Shown here: positions 43,709 through 52,972 of the stretch, piece by piece
Layout: each line of letters opens with the position of its first letter
Numbering within the stretch: the first letter of the stretch is position 1
Assembly: GCF_019969725.1 (NCBI RefSeq)
Contig: NZ_JAHXYW010000012.1
Coordinates: 141,347 to 205,346 of the forward strand
Direction: 5' to 3'
From: Neobacillus bataviensis
GTDB lineage: Bacteria > Bacillota > Bacilli > Bacillales_B > DSM-18226
DNA: 64,000 nucleotides
Notes under the pieces: generated by a model
Database searches by the model: none
Told to the model about the DNA's origin: nothing
What the model saw: the letters and a program-made list of their open reading frames with translations, nothing else
Made by a program: the position numbers and the translations under genes

Positions 43709-45820
43709 TTAAGATGCTACTGCCTTTAAATCACCGCAGACTGCTTTTTCTAATAGCTCGGCAACATCATATGTGGACACCTGATCTTCCACTTCCTTCG
43801 CCTTTGTTCCGTCGGTAATCATTGTTAAGCAGTATGGACAGCCCGAACTGATAACCGATGGATTTACAGCAAGCGCCTGCTCGGTTCTTGCTACGTTAAT
43901 ACGATTTCCTGTTTCTTCCTCCATCCACATCAAACCGCCGCCGGCACCGCAACACATGCCTTTTTCACGGTTCCGTTCCATTTCGACAAGCTTGACGCCA
44001 GGAATGGATTTCAGAATCTCACGCGGTGCGTCGTACACGTCATTGTAACGTCCTAAGTAACAAGAATCATGGAACGTAATCGTTTCGTTAACCGCATGCT
44101 TCGGTATAAGGCGTCCATCCCTCACTAGCTCAAACAGAACCTCTGTATGGTGGTAAACCTCTGCCTCTAGGCCGAAGTCAGGGTATTCATTTTTGAAAAT
44201 ATTGTAGGCATGCGGGTCAATCGTTACGATCTTCTTAACCTCAGCCTTTTCAAATTCTTCGACGTTTTTTGCAGCTAAGTCCTGGAATAAGAACTCGTTT
44301 CCTAAACGGCGCGGTGTATCACCGGAGTTTTTCTCTTTGTTTCCTAAGATCGCAAACTTCACACCTGCTTCGTTCAATAGCTTCGCAAATGACAGGGCAA
44401 TCTTTTGGCTGCGGTTGTCGTAGGAGCCCATGGAACCAACCCAGAATAAGTATTCAAATTCTTCGCCGGCCTTGTTCATTTCCTTCACAGTCGGAATATG
44501 AACATCTTCGCGGACTTCGCGCCAGTTTTCGCGCTCTTTACGGTTTAAGCCCCAAGGATTGCCTTGGCGTTCGATATTCGTCATCGCTCGCTGTGCATCG
44601 GCATCCATTTTTCCTTCTGTTAAAACTAAATAACGGCGAAGGTCGATAATCTTATCCACGTGCTCGTTCATAACCGGACATTGGTCTTCACAGTTACGGC
44701 AGGTTGTACATGCCCAGATTTCTTCTTCAGTAATGACCTCGCCAATCAAGCTTGGACTATAAGCAAGGGCTGCAGCCGATTCTTGTGCACCTTGTCCGCT
44801 CGCAGCCAAAGCAATTTGGTTTCCTTTTGTACCGCTAAAAGCAAAGGTCGGTACCCATGGCTGCTTTTGTGTTACCGCGGCACCGTGGAATGTTAAATGG
44901 TCACGCATTTTCACAATTAAATCCATTGGCGACAGCATTTTGCCAGTGCCGGTAGCCGGACACATGTTGGTACAGCGGCCGCACTCTACGCAGGCATAAA
45001 AGTCGATCATTTGGTGCTGTGTGAAGTCTTCAATTTTTCCAACCCCGAATGATTCTTGGGATTCATCTTCGAAATCTACTTTTTTCAGCTTGCCTGGTTT
45101 TTCTAAACGGTTAAAATACACGTTCGCCGGTCCCGCGATTAAGTGCGCGTGTTTGGACTGCGGTACGTAGACTAAGAAGGTTAACAAGAACAATAAATGC
45201 GCCCACCAGGCAATGTAGAAGATCACAATGGAGGCGGTTTCACCAATGCCTGAAAAAATAACCGAGATCACCGAAGCGACCGGCTCTGTCCAAGACGTTT
45301 CTTCGCCGTGCCAGATGATGCCCATTCCATTTCCGATTAAAACAGAGACCATCAAACCGCCGATAAACAACAATACAAGGCCTGATTTAAAATTGCGCTT
45401 AAGACGGACTAATTTTTCAACATAACGGCGATGGAAAGCCCAAATGACCGCTACTAAAATCATCAACGTAACGATTTCTTGGAAAAACGTAAACCCTGCA
45501 TAAAGTGGACCAAGCGGCAGGTGTGAGCCTGGGGCCAGTCCCTTCCAAATGAAATCAATCGCTCCAAATTGAACGAGAATGAAGCCGTAAAAGAACATGA
45601 CGTGGATGGCACCACTCTTTTTGTCCTTTAGAAGCTTTTTCTGTCCAAAAACGTTGACCCAAATTTTTTGCAGACGTTCTTTGACATTGTTGTCAAACTC
45701 GACTTTTTTGCCAAGCTTGATGAATTCAATCCGCGTTTTGACAACGTAAACGAACAGGCTAATCGCGTAAGCGGTTACAGCCAAGAATGCAATCAGGTTA
45801 ACCCATAATAAACCATTCAC
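43709..45820 (-). CDS. fadF: FadF: membrane iron-sulfur oxidoreductase of fatty-acid oxidation (HdrD-like)
   Basis: This 703-residue protein has an N-terminal membrane part (about 1-225, segments at 5-27, 70-90, 105-125, 150-168, 210-230) resembling a NarI-type cytochrome b module. Two 4Fe-4S clusters follow (YACVECGRCTNMCPATG and WACTTCRNCEDQCPVM), then two CCG domains (MCCGAGGGLMWMEE and SGCPYCLTM). It probably passes electrons from electron-transfer flavoprotein to menaquinone. The start is GTG at 45820 after AAAGGGGCG. A promoter-embedded palindrome lies upstream. Confidence 0.92.
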   Translation of the reverse strand: MNGLLWVNLIAFLAVTAYAISLFVYVVKTRIEFIKLGKKVEFDNNVKERLQKIWVNVFGQKKLLKDKKSGAIHVMFFYGFILVQFGAIDFIWKGLAPGSHLPLGPLYAGFTFFQEIVTLMILVAVIWAFHRRYVEKLVRLKRNFKSGLVLLFIGGLMVSVLIGNGMGIIWHGEETSWTEPVASVISVIFSGIGETASIVIFYIAWWAHLLFLLTFLVYVPQSKHAHLIAGPANVYFNRLEKPGKLKKVDFEDESQESFGVGKIEDFTQHQMIDFYACVECGRCTNMCPATGTGKMLSPMDLIVKMRDHLTFHGAAVTQKQPWVPTFAFSGTKGNQIALAASGQGAQESAAALAYSPSLIGEVITEEEIWACTTCRNCEDQCPVMNEHVDKIIDLRRYLVLTEGKMDADAQRAMTNIERQGNPWGLNRKERENWREVREDVHIPTVKEMNKAGEEFEYLFWVGSMGSYDNRSQKIALSFAKLLNEAGVKFAILGNKEKNSGDTPRRLGNEFLFQDLAAKNVEEFEKAEVKKIVTIDPHAYNIFKNEYPDFGLEAEVYHHTEVLFELVRDGRLIPKHAVNETITFHDSCYLGRYNDVYDAPREILKSIPGVKLVEMERNREKGMCCGAGGGLMWMEEETGNRINVARTEQALAVNPSVISSGCPYCLTMITDGTKAKEVEDQVSTYDVAELLEKAVCGDLKAVAS

Positions 45821-45892
45821 ATAAAACGCCCCTTTCGTTGTATGTTTTGTAAGTTGTAAAAATAAATAATTTTCTGAATCATCTTTAATTCT

Positions 45893-45920
45893 ATTATATT
45901 ATGAATGAGCATTCAGTCAA
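45893..45920 (-). promoter_or_regulatory. fadF promoter with palindromic operator in its spacer
   Basis: On the minus strand TTGACT (45915-45920), a 16-bp spacer and TATAAT (45893-45898) form a strong promoter. The spacer contains TGAATG-CT-CATTCA, a 6+2+6 palindrome (45902-45915), so a bound repressor would exclude polymerase. It resembles the B. subtilis FadR half-site TGAATGA. Confidence 0.7.
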
Positions 45921-46004
45921 CCAGTTTTTTGAAAGAATCGTTCGACTTATAGAAATCATGGCCTTCGGAAAAACTAACAGAACGGATTGGAGGAACGATT
46001 CCAC

Positions 46005-47198
46005 ATGCAATTTGCACTTATTTTGATTGGGCTGATCATTCTTTGGATGGTTTTCGATTTTAAATTAGGCCGAAAGAAGCATCTTTCAATAGCCCGAAAT
46101 ACCGAAACGGCCATCCTTCATGGGAATTTTGAGATTTTCACTCACGGCAAGGACCTGTTCCTCGATTATTTCTCCGGAATCCGCCAGGCAAGAAAGCATG
46201 TTCATGTCTTGTTTTATATTGTGAAGGACGATACATTTGGCCAGGAATTCCTCTCGTTGTTAAAAGAAAAAGCACGCCAAGGGGTGGAAGTCCGGCTGCT
46301 CGTCGACCGGCTCGGCAGCTGGAAACTCAAGAAGAAAATCATTCAGGATTTGCGGGCAGCAGGCATTCATTTTGCCTTTAGCAACCGGATTAAGCTCCCC
46401 TTTCTGTTTTATTCCTCGCAGGTTCGGAATCACCGAAAGATTTCAATTATTGATGGGGAAATTGGGTATCTTGGCGGATTTAATATTGGCCAGGAGTATA
46501 TTGACGGTGATCCCAAGCTGAGCCCATGGCGGGATTATCATCTAAAAATAACCGGCGAGAGCGTCGATTTTTTACAGAGTGAGTTTTTAATGGACTGGAA
46601 GGAGTATGCTGGGGAGAATTTGCAGCGCTCGCAGCAGTACTTTCCTGATTTGCCGAAGGGTGAAATCCGCCACCAGTTTGTGCCGACGGAAGCAGGTCAG
46701 CTGGAGGATTGGTTTATTCGAGCGATCCGTAAATCTGCCAGTTCCATTATTATTGGTACACCCTATTTTATTCCAAGCAGGAAGGTTTTTTCCGAGCTGT
46801 TGGAGGCAGCACACCGCGGTGTGAGCATTACGGTTGTGGTTCCCTATACTTCCGACCATATCCTAGTCCAGGAAGCATCATACCGTTATTTACGAAGGCT
46901 TCTTCATGAAGGTGCGGAGGTTTTTCAATATAAAAATGGTTTTTATCATGCCAAAACAATCGTCATCGATGACAAAATCTGTGACATCGGCACTGCCAAC
47001 TTCGACAGACGCAGTTTCTTTTTAAACAAAGAAATTAATTGTTATCTGTATGATCCCGCCTTTATTGAACGCTTGCGGTCGGTTCTAAAAAAGGATATCG
47101 CCGACTCCGAGCCGCTGTCGTTTACAAACCTCAATCATGGATCTTTTTTTAGGAAAGTAAAAGAGGGCATTGCTTTCGCGATTGCTTATTTTTTATAA
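46005..47198 (+). CDS. Cardiolipin synthase-like phospholipase D protein (YwjE)
   Basis: This 397-residue protein has an N-terminal membrane segment ([15 protein letters not shown]) and two HKD motifs ([20 protein letters not shown] and [20 protein letters not shown]), the paired half-sites of cardiolipin synthases. It should condense two phosphatidylglycerols to cardiolipin. It is the ClsB/YwjE-type paralogue by position next to uvsE. The ATG at 46005 is 11 nt from TTGGAGG; the upstream TTG lies inside that site. It is divergent from fadF. Confidence 0.88.
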   Translation: MQFALILIGLIILWMVFDFKLGRKKHLSIARNTETAILHGNFEIFTHGKDLFLDYFSGIRQARKHVHVLFYIVKDDTFGQEFLSLLKEKARQGVEVRLLVDRLGSWKLKKKIIQDLRAAGIHFAFSNRIKLPFLFYSSQVRNHRKISIIDGEIGYLGGFNIGQEYIDGDPKLSPWRDYHLKITGESVDFLQSEFLMDWKEYAGENLQRSQQYFPDLPKGEIRHQFVPTEAGQLEDWFIRAIRKSASSIIIGTPYFIPSRKVFSELLEAAHRGVSITVVVPYTSDHILVQEASYRYLRRLLHEGAEVFQYKNGFYHAKTIVIDDKICDIGTANFDRRSFFLNKEINCYLYDPAFIERLRSVLKKDIADSEPLSFTNLNHGSFFRKVKEGIAFAIAYFL

Positions 47199-47217
47199 AA
47201 GAATGGAGTTTTCGCAG

Positions 47218-48174
47218 ATGAAAATTCGTTTCGGTTATGTGTCCCATGCGATTAGTTTGTGGGATGCCTCCCCTGCCAAGACGCTCACCTTTACGAGGTA
47301 TGAGCAAATGGGGGTTCAGGAGCGGAAGGAAAAATTATTCGAGGTGACAAAGCAAAACTTAAATCACACCCTCCGCATGCTGTACTACAATATTGCCCAT
47401 GAACTGGAGATGTACCGTTTTTCAAGCTCGATCGTTCCGCTCGCCACCCATCCGGAGGTACGCTGGGATTTTATTACGCCATTTGAAAGCGAGTGGCAGG
47501 AGATTGGTTCGATTGTCCAGAAGAAGCGGCTCCGGGTCAGCTTTCATCCGAATCAATTTACGCTTTTTACCTCGCCAAAAGCGAAGATTACCAAAAATGC
47601 TGTTGTTGACATGACGTACCATTATCAAATGTTTGAGGCTATGGGGCTTGAGGACGTGGGTCTGATTAATATCCATATTGGAGGGGCATATGGGGATAAG
47701 CAGCAGGCACTGGCTCGGTTTCATGAGAATTTAACGACGCTGCCCGCTCCTATTAAACAAGTGATGACGTTAGAAAATGACGATAAAACCTATACGGCTG
47801 AGGAGACGCTTTCGGTTTGTGAAAAAGAAGGAATTCCCTTTGTGTTTGATTATCATCATCACATGGCCAATCTATGTGAGGCACCACTTGTGGACTTGCT
47901 CCCGCGCATTTTTCAAACCTGGTCCCATAAACCGTTTGTGCCCAAAATTCATATTTCCTCACCGAAGTCTGAGAAGGAATTCCGCTCCCATGCCGATTTT
48001 ATCGACCCTGAGTTTGTGATGCCGTTTTTGAAGATTTTAAAAGAGTTTGGCCAGGATGTTGATTTTATGATTGAGGCGAAAGCGAAGGATCAGGCCGCCC
48101 TGAGGTTGGTGGAGGACTTAAGTAAACTACGGGGTTTTATGCGTGTTAGCGGCGGGGCGATTGAGGTAAAATAA
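47218..48174 (+). CDS. uvsE: UV damage endonuclease UvsE
   Basis: This 318-residue TIM-barrel metal enzyme nicks DNA 5' to UV photoproducts. The start [18 protein letters not shown] and metal-binding motifs [38 protein letters not shown] and KIHISSP match the UvdE family. The ATG at 47218 follows GAATGGAG at nine nt. It lies 19 nt after cls and probably shares its transcript. In B. subtilis uvsE is expressed in the forespore; nothing visible here decides that. Confidence 0.93.
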   Translation: MKIRFGYVSHAISLWDASPAKTLTFTRYEQMGVQERKEKLFEVTKQNLNHTLRMLYYNIAHELEMYRFSSSIVPLATHPEVRWDFITPFESEWQEIGSIVQKKRLRVSFHPNQFTLFTSPKAKITKNAVVDMTYHYQMFEAMGLEDVGLINIHIGGAYGDKQQALARFHENLTTLPAPIKQVMTLENDDKTYTAEETLSVCEKEGIPFVFDYHHHMANLCEAPLVDLLPRIFQTWSHKPFVPKIHISSPKSEKEFRSHADFIDPEFVMPFLKILKEFGQDVDFMIEAKAKDQAALRLVEDLSKLRGFMRVSGGAIEVK

Positions 48175-48203
48175 TGCGAGGGACTTCCAGGCCCCCAATA
48201 AAA

Positions 48204-48231
48204 AAAGTCTCCGGGTCGCATCGGAGACTTT
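48204..48231. terminator. Bidirectional terminator between uvsE and sspH
   Basis: AAAGTCTCCG and CGGAGACTTT form a 10-bp stem with T-rich tails on both strands, serving convergent uvsE and sspH. Confidence 0.9.
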
Positions 48232-48411
48232 TTACTCTTCAATCAGATTTAAAACAGGGACTTCCCGTTCATTCTCCGGATCCTTTCGTGAATAGATCCG
48301 CGCCATTTTAGTCGCTTCATCCACATGCTGGATGATAACCGGTGTCCCCTCATAAGTCACAGTTATCACATCTGCCGATTCAGCAATTTCCTTCGCTCTT
48401 CCAACATTCAT
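48232..48411 (-). CDS. sspH: Small acid-soluble spore protein H-type (SspH)
   Basis: A 59-codon frame from ATG 48411 to TAA 48232 encodes MNVGRAKEIAESADVITVTY and continues with VIIQHVDEATKMARIYS and DPENEREVPVLNLIEE. This matches SspH throughout (MNxxRAKEI, IQHVDE, ARIY, NPENE). SspH proteins are minor DNA/spore-core proteins made in the forespore. A GGAGTGAACCGAACAC stretch supplies the ribosome site, and a sigma-G-type promoter lies upstream. The short length makes it easy to miss. Confidence 0.92.
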   Translation of the reverse strand: MNVGRAKEIAESADVITVTYEGTPVIIQHVDEATKMARIYSRKDPENEREVPVLNLIEE

Positions 48412-48448
48412 GTGTTCGGTTCACTCCTCACTTGCTAAAATACTCTAT

Positions 48449-48478
48449 TAATATTTGTTTTTTTAAGGAGGATATTCA
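48449..48478 (-). promoter_or_regulatory. Candidate sigma-G/F promoter of sspH
   Basis: On the minus strand TGAATA (48473-48478), 17 bp and AATATTA (48449-48455) match the sigma-G pattern TGAATA/CATNNTA with one mismatch. Confidence 0.6.
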
Positions 48479-48499
48479 CTTTTTCTGGAAAAATAAAAA

Positions 48500-48525
48500 G
48501 ACACCCTCAAACCAATGAGAGTGTC
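48500..48525 (-). terminator. Terminator of argS
   Basis: GACACTCTCA-TTGGTT-TGAGGGTGTC is followed by TTTTTATTTTT on the minus strand. Confidence 0.92.
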
Positions 48526-48533
48526 AGCAACAG

Positions 48534-50204
48534 TTACATCTTTTCCGGAGCCGAAACCCCGATCAACGCCAGTGCATTTTTTAGCGTAATCTTTACAGCC
48601 TTTACAAGCGCGAGGCGCGCCTTACTGCGTTCTGGCTGCTCAGGATCAAGTACCTTGTCAGCATTGTAAAAGCTGTGGAAGGCGGACGCTAATTCAAAAA
48701 TATAGTTCGTGATGCGGTGCGGCACACGCTTCAAGGCGGCTTCTCCTACTGCAGCAGGGAACTCGCCCAGCTTTTTCAACAGATCGATTTCCTTTTCAGA
48801 CCCCACCAATGAAAAATCTGCACCAGTATCTACTTTAATGCCCTGCTCTTCGCCGGCACGCAAAATGCTGCAAATCCGCGCGTGGGCATACTGCGCATAA
48901 TAAACCGGATTTTCGTTCGACTGCGATACCGCCAAATCCAAATCAAAATCCAAATGCGTATCCGAGCTGCGCATCGCAAAGAAGTAACGCGTCGCATCGA
49001 GGCCGACCTCATCAACCAAATCACGCATTGTGACGGCTTTTCCAGTCCGTTTGCTCATCTTCATCTTCTCACCATTTTTATACAAGTGAACGAGCTGGAT
49101 GATCTCGACCTCTAACGCCTCGCGGTCATACCCGAGCGCCTGAATTGCCGCTTTCATCCGAGGAATATAGCCATGGTGGTCCGCACCCCAAATGTTAATC
49201 AATTTTTCAAAGCCTCGCTCCAGCTTGTCCTTGTGATAAGCAATATCCGGCGTCAAGTACGTATAAGAACCATCCTGCTTAATCAACACACGGTCTTTAT
49301 CATCGCCTAAGTCAGTCGAACGCAGCCAGGTTGCACCGTCCTGCTCATAGATATAGCCGCTCGCCTTGAGCGCTTCAAGCGCCTCGTCAATTTTTCCATT
49401 TTTATAAAGAGACGTTTCAGAGTACCACACATCAAAACCAACGCGGAAGTCCTCTAAATCACGCTTCAACTTCGCCATTTCATACTTCAGGCCATACTCG
49501 CGGAAAAACTCAAAGCGCTCCTCATCAGGAACGCCAACATATTTGTCGCCGAATTCCTCAGCCAAACGCTTACCAATGCCGATAATGTCAGCCCCATGAT
49601 AGCCGTCTTCCGGCATCTCTTTATCCATTCCAAGCGCCTGGAAATAACGCGCCTCCACGGATAATGCCAAATTATTGATCTGGTTGCCGGCATCATTAAT
49701 ATAATATTCGCGGGAAACATAATATCCGGCCATGTCCAAAATGTTGCACAGCGAATCGCCAACCGCCGCACCGCGGGCATGCCCTAGGTGCAGGTCACCA
49801 GTCGGATTTGCAGAAACAAACTCGACCTGGATTTTTTGGCTGCCGCCCACCGTCGTTTCGCCGTACTTGTCACCAGCCTCGAGCACCGTCGGAATCAAGT
49901 CTGTTAAATAAGCATTATTCATATAGAAATTAATAAAGCCCGGGCCCGCCAATTCAATTTTTTCAATCGAAGCCTTTGAGCGGTCGAAATTTTCAATTAA
50001 GCTTTCCGCAATCATTCGCGGTGCCTTTTTTGCAACCCTTGCAAGCTGCATGGCCATATTTGTCGAGTAATCCCCGTGCGCCTTCTCTTTAGGTGTCTCC
50101 AAAATCACATCGGGGATCTGGTCCTCGGCTGCAAGCCCTGCCTTCAGCACTGCCGCGCGAATCTCTTCCTTAAGCTTACTTTGTACCTGTTCTACTATAT
50201 TCAT
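48534..50204 (-). CDS. argS: Arginyl-tRNA synthetase
   Basis: This 556-residue class I synthetase charges tRNA-Arg. The HIGH motif is [17 protein letters not shown], and KMSKS is present as [15 protein letters not shown], unlike many ArgRS that lack it. The N-terminal Add-1 tRNA-binding domain and the C-terminal DALR domain ([14 protein letters not shown] to the end) are complete. Its ATG overlaps ywiB by 4 nt. No T-box leader is visible. Confidence 0.98.
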   Translation of the reverse strand: MNIVEQVQSKLKEEIRAAVLKAGLAAEDQIPDVILETPKEKAHGDYSTNMAMQLARVAKKAPRMIAESLIENFDRSKASIEKIELAGPGFINFYMNNAYLTDLIPTVLEAGDKYGETTVGGSQKIQVEFVSANPTGDLHLGHARGAAVGDSLCNILDMAGYYVSREYYINDAGNQINNLALSVEARYFQALGMDKEMPEDGYHGADIIGIGKRLAEEFGDKYVGVPDEERFEFFREYGLKYEMAKLKRDLEDFRVGFDVWYSETSLYKNGKIDEALEALKASGYIYEQDGATWLRSTDLGDDKDRVLIKQDGSYTYLTPDIAYHKDKLERGFEKLINIWGADHHGYIPRMKAAIQALGYDREALEVEIIQLVHLYKNGEKMKMSKRTGKAVTMRDLVDEVGLDATRYFFAMRSSDTHLDFDLDLAVSQSNENPVYYAQYAHARICSILRAGEEQGIKVDTGADFSLVGSEKEIDLLKKLGEFPAAVGEAALKRVPHRITNYIFELASAFHSFYNADKVLDPEQPERSKARLALVKAVKITLKNALALIGVSAPEKM

Positions 50205-50608
50205 TTCCGCTCCTCCTGAAATGTTATTTCTAAATGATATGTACCGGCATGCTCGCCTTGCATTGCAAAATTGTAAAGGATGTCTATCCGCCCCTCAGTG
50301 TGCTCTATCCTCTTCGCCAGCGTCAACGTTTCAAACGTGCCAAACGGCATTTCGTAGCTGCCCCTTAGTGTTCGATTTAGCTCAAATGGAAGCCGCATCT
50401 TCACCGCACCGCCGCGCAATATCAGCGCCTCATTGCCAGCCACCTTGACAATCGTTCTTACCGTGCCTTCTTCCTGCACTTCCTCATACTTTAAAAAGGT
50501 TGCCTCTCCTTTTTTAAAGTATTGGCCAAAAACTTGGAGCTCAAAGCTCTCCTTCCGGTCAATCGTCGTTTTCACCTTAATCTTCACAGGAATTTCTGCG
50601 TTATCCAA
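50201..50608 (-). CDS. ywiB: DUF1934 beta-barrel protein (YwiB)
   Basis: This 135-residue calycin-like protein of unknown function has the family pattern [26 protein letters not shown] and [20 protein letters not shown]. The start is TTG at 50608, with AGGGAG nine nt upstream. It is translationally coupled to argS (ATGA overlap), a conserved pairing in Bacillus, so a role near translation or arginine use is conceivable but not shown. Confidence 0.87.
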   Translation of the reverse strand: MDNAEIPVKIKVKTTIDRKESFELQVFGQYFKKGEATFLKYEEVQEEGTVRTIVKVAGNEALILRGGAVKMRLPFELNRTLRGSYEMPFGTFETLTLAKRIEHTEGRIDILYNFAMQGEHAGTYHLEITFQEERK

Positions 50609-50774
50609 CCAATTACACTCCCTTTTGTAAAAGGAACTTTGTAAAGCTCTTTTTCCTTATTCTATTCTACATCATTGACCGCGCACTTTTTCCGCATACT
50701 AACCTATTATAAACATTGAAACTATACAAATCAAAAGATGCCCGCCCCTATGGGACAGGCACTACCGTACTACA

Positions 50775-50857
50775 TTAGAATAATTATAGATTGGTGTCAG
50801 GCACCAGATTAGAATCATTTTAGTTTGGTGTCAGGCACCAGATTATAATGATTATTA
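50775..50857. repeat. 34-bp alternating palindrome repeat between speB and ywiB
   Basis: TTAGAATAATTATAG (50775), TTAGAATCATTTTAG (50809) and TTATAATGATTATTA (50843) are spaced 34 bp apart and alternate with two copies of TGGTGTCAGGCACCA (starting 50792 and 50826). The AT-rich words resemble PerR/Fur boxes (the third matches TTATAATNATTATAA at 14 of 15 positions). The third copy overlaps the speB stop codon. Confidence 0.75.
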
Positions 50858-51727
50858 TTTTACCCAGCCAAGAATCATTTCGCGGATTAGTTTGCTCGCA
50901 GTATTGGCAGTTTGCTCGGACGGATCGTAAATTGGCGCAACCTCTACAAGGTCACCGCCGACAACCTTGACTTCTGAACGAGCAATCTCATGAATGGAGG
51001 CGAGCAGTTCTTTTGAAGTGATGCCGCCGCAATCGACCGTACCAGTTCCAGGCGCATGGGCTGGATCTAGGACATCGATATCAATCGTCACATAAACCGG
51101 ACGTCCGGCAAGAGTCGGCAGGATTTCTTTTAGCGGCTCCAACACTTCAAATTTGGAAATATGCATGCCATTTTGCTTCGCCCACTCGAACTCTTCCTTC
51201 ATTCCGGAGCGAATTCCGAATGAATAAACATTTTGCGGCCCGATATGTTCCGCAATCTTGCGAATCGGCGTTGAATGTGACAACGGCTCGCCTTCATAGT
51301 GCTCACGCAAATCGGTATGCGCATCAAAATGAATAATTGCTAAATCTGGGTATTTCTTATAAACAGCTTTCATAACAGGCCAAGATACTAAATGTTCTCC
51401 GCCCATGCCAAGCGGGAACTTGTCCGCAGCCAGAAGCTGATCCACATACTCTTCGATCATATCAATGCTTCGCTGTGGATTTCCAAATGGAAGCGGAATA
51501 TCACCGGCATCAAAATATTTTACCTCTTCAAGCTCGCGGTCAAGATATGCACTGTACTCCTCTAAACCAATCGACACCTCGCGGATACGCGCCGGGCCAA
51601 ATCGTGAACCCGGACGGTAGCTCACCGTCCAATCCATCGGCATCCCGTACAATACAACCTGGCTCTCCTCATAACTCGGATGGCTTTTAATAAACACATT
51701 GCCTGAATAAGCCTCGTCAAAACGCAT
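50855..51727 (-). CDS. speB: Agmatinase
   Basis: This 290-residue binuclear manganese ureohydrolase converts agmatine to putrescine and urea. Metal ligands lie in GMGGEHLVSWP, IIHFDAHTDLREHYEG and VTIDIDVLDPAHAPGTGT. It works with spermidine synthase upstream (speE), as in B. subtilis speE-speB. The AT-rich 34-bp repeats begin exactly at its 3' end. Confidence 0.96.
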   Translation of the reverse strand: MRFDEAYSGNVFIKSHPSYEESQVVLYGMPMDWTVSYRPGSRFGPARIREVSIGLEEYSAYLDRELEEVKYFDAGDIPLPFGNPQRSIDMIEEYVDQLLAADKFPLGMGGEHLVSWPVMKAVYKKYPDLAIIHFDAHTDLREHYEGEPLSHSTPIRKIAEHIGPQNVYSFGIRSGMKEEFEWAKQNGMHISKFEVLEPLKEILPTLAGRPVYVTIDIDVLDPAHAPGTGTVDCGGITSKELLASIHEIARSEVKVVGGDLVEVAPIYDPSEQTANTASKLIREMILGWVK

Positions 51728-51769
51728 TTATGCATTCCTCACTTTTTATGTAATTTACATTGAACTCCT

Positions 51770-51925
51770 CTATGGGACATTTCACTGTTTTTTACCCTGT
51801 TTGTCCCATAAAACCCTTCTATTGGACATTTCGTTGGTTTTTTCAACCTGTTTTGTCCCTTAGAGCCCCTATATGAGACATTTCACTAGTTTTTTCAAGC
51901 TGTTTTGTCCCTTAAAACCTAAAAC
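51770..51925. repeat. 52-bp tandem array C (about three units)
   Basis: TTTGTCCC occurs with its G at 51803, 51855 and 51907 (52-bp steps), and the facing GACAT words lie at 51776, 51825 and 51877 (steps of 49 and 52). Each unit is an inverted pair GGGACA...TGTCCC. It fills the speE-speB gap. Confidence 0.82.
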
Positions 51926-51945
51926 AGTCTAGTCACCTGCTATTT

Positions 51946-52773
51946 TTACTTCACTAAATCCCCAACAAACTTAGGCAGCACGAACGCTGCTTTGTGAAGT
52001 TCTTTTGTGTAGTATTTCGTTTCGATTTCGTGGAAACGGTCCTCGCTAACTTCTAATGGATCGTATTTCTTCGAACCAATTGTAAATGCCCACAAACCAC
52101 TTGGGTATGTTGGGATATTGGCAACATACAAACGTGTGATTGGGAAGATTTCGCGAACGTCGCGCTGCACGTTGCGGATTAAATCGGCTTTGAACCATGG
52201 ATTGTCCGACTGCGCCACGAAAATACCGTCTTCTTTTAATGCTTTAGAAATTCCAGCGTAGAAGCCTTTTGTAAATAGGTTAACCGCTGGCCCTACCGGC
52301 TCTGTTGAGTCAACCATAATGACGTCATACTCGTTTTCGCTTTTAGCGATATGCATAAAGCCATCATCCACACGCACGTCCACACGCGGATCCTCTAACA
52401 TGCCAGCAATTTCAGGAAGAAACTTCTTAGAATACTCAATCACTTTTCCATCAATATCAACAAGCGTCGCTTTCTTCACGCTTGGGTGCTTCAAGACCTC
52501 ACGGATTACGCCGCCGTCACCGCCGCCGACAACTAAAACGTTCTCAGGGTTTGGATGCGTGAACAGAGGAATATGGGCCACCATTTCATGGTAAACGAAT
52601 TCATCCTTCACAGACGTCATTACCATGTCATCGAGCAAAAGCATGTTGCCCCATTCTTCTGTTTCAATCATATCTAACTTTTGGAATTCTGTTTGCTCTG
52701 TATGTAAGGTTTTATTAACTTTCATGGTGATTCCGAAGTTTTCAGTTTGCTTCTCTGTGAACCAAATGGACAT
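51946..52773 (-). CDS. speE: Spermidine synthase
   Basis: This 275-residue aminopropyltransferase makes spermidine from putrescine and decarboxylated [42 protein letters not shown] and [14 protein letters not shown] are the substrate motifs. I use the ATG at 52773 ([16 protein letters not shown]), nine nt after GGAGG; the frame upstream to 52803 is not family sequence. Nearly identical in layout to B. subtilis SpeE. Confidence 0.97.
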   Translation of the reverse strand: MSIWFTEKQTENFGITMKVNKTLHTEQTEFQKLDMIETEEWGNMLLLDDMVMTSVKDEFVYHEMVAHIPLFTHPNPENVLVVGGGDGGVIREVLKHPSVKKATLVDIDGKVIEYSKKFLPEIAGMLEDPRVDVRVDDGFMHIAKSENEYDVIMVDSTEPVGPAVNLFTKGFYAGISKALKEDGIFVAQSDNPWFKADLIRNVQRDVREIFPITRLYVANIPTYPSGLWAFTIGSKKYDPLEVSEDRFHEIETKYYTKELHKAAFVLPKFVGDLVK

Positions 52774-52972
52774 CTTCATCTTCCTCCATTCATTTTCATA
52801 CAATTGCCTTTAATTTTTATACTACCCAACCTATTGAAATACAACCAGAAAAAAAAGTCTAGCAATTTTAAAGAAAATATTTCATTTTTCAGTGGGAAAT
52901 GTTTAAAACGACTCTATTTTTTCAATACTATAACTATCTATTTTTTCAAAAAGTGGAAAGGGAGTGAACAAA

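Noticed and set aside
50609..50854. T-box leader for the ywiB-argS unit
   Set aside because: No T-box sequence (TGGNACCGCG) or antiterminator was found.
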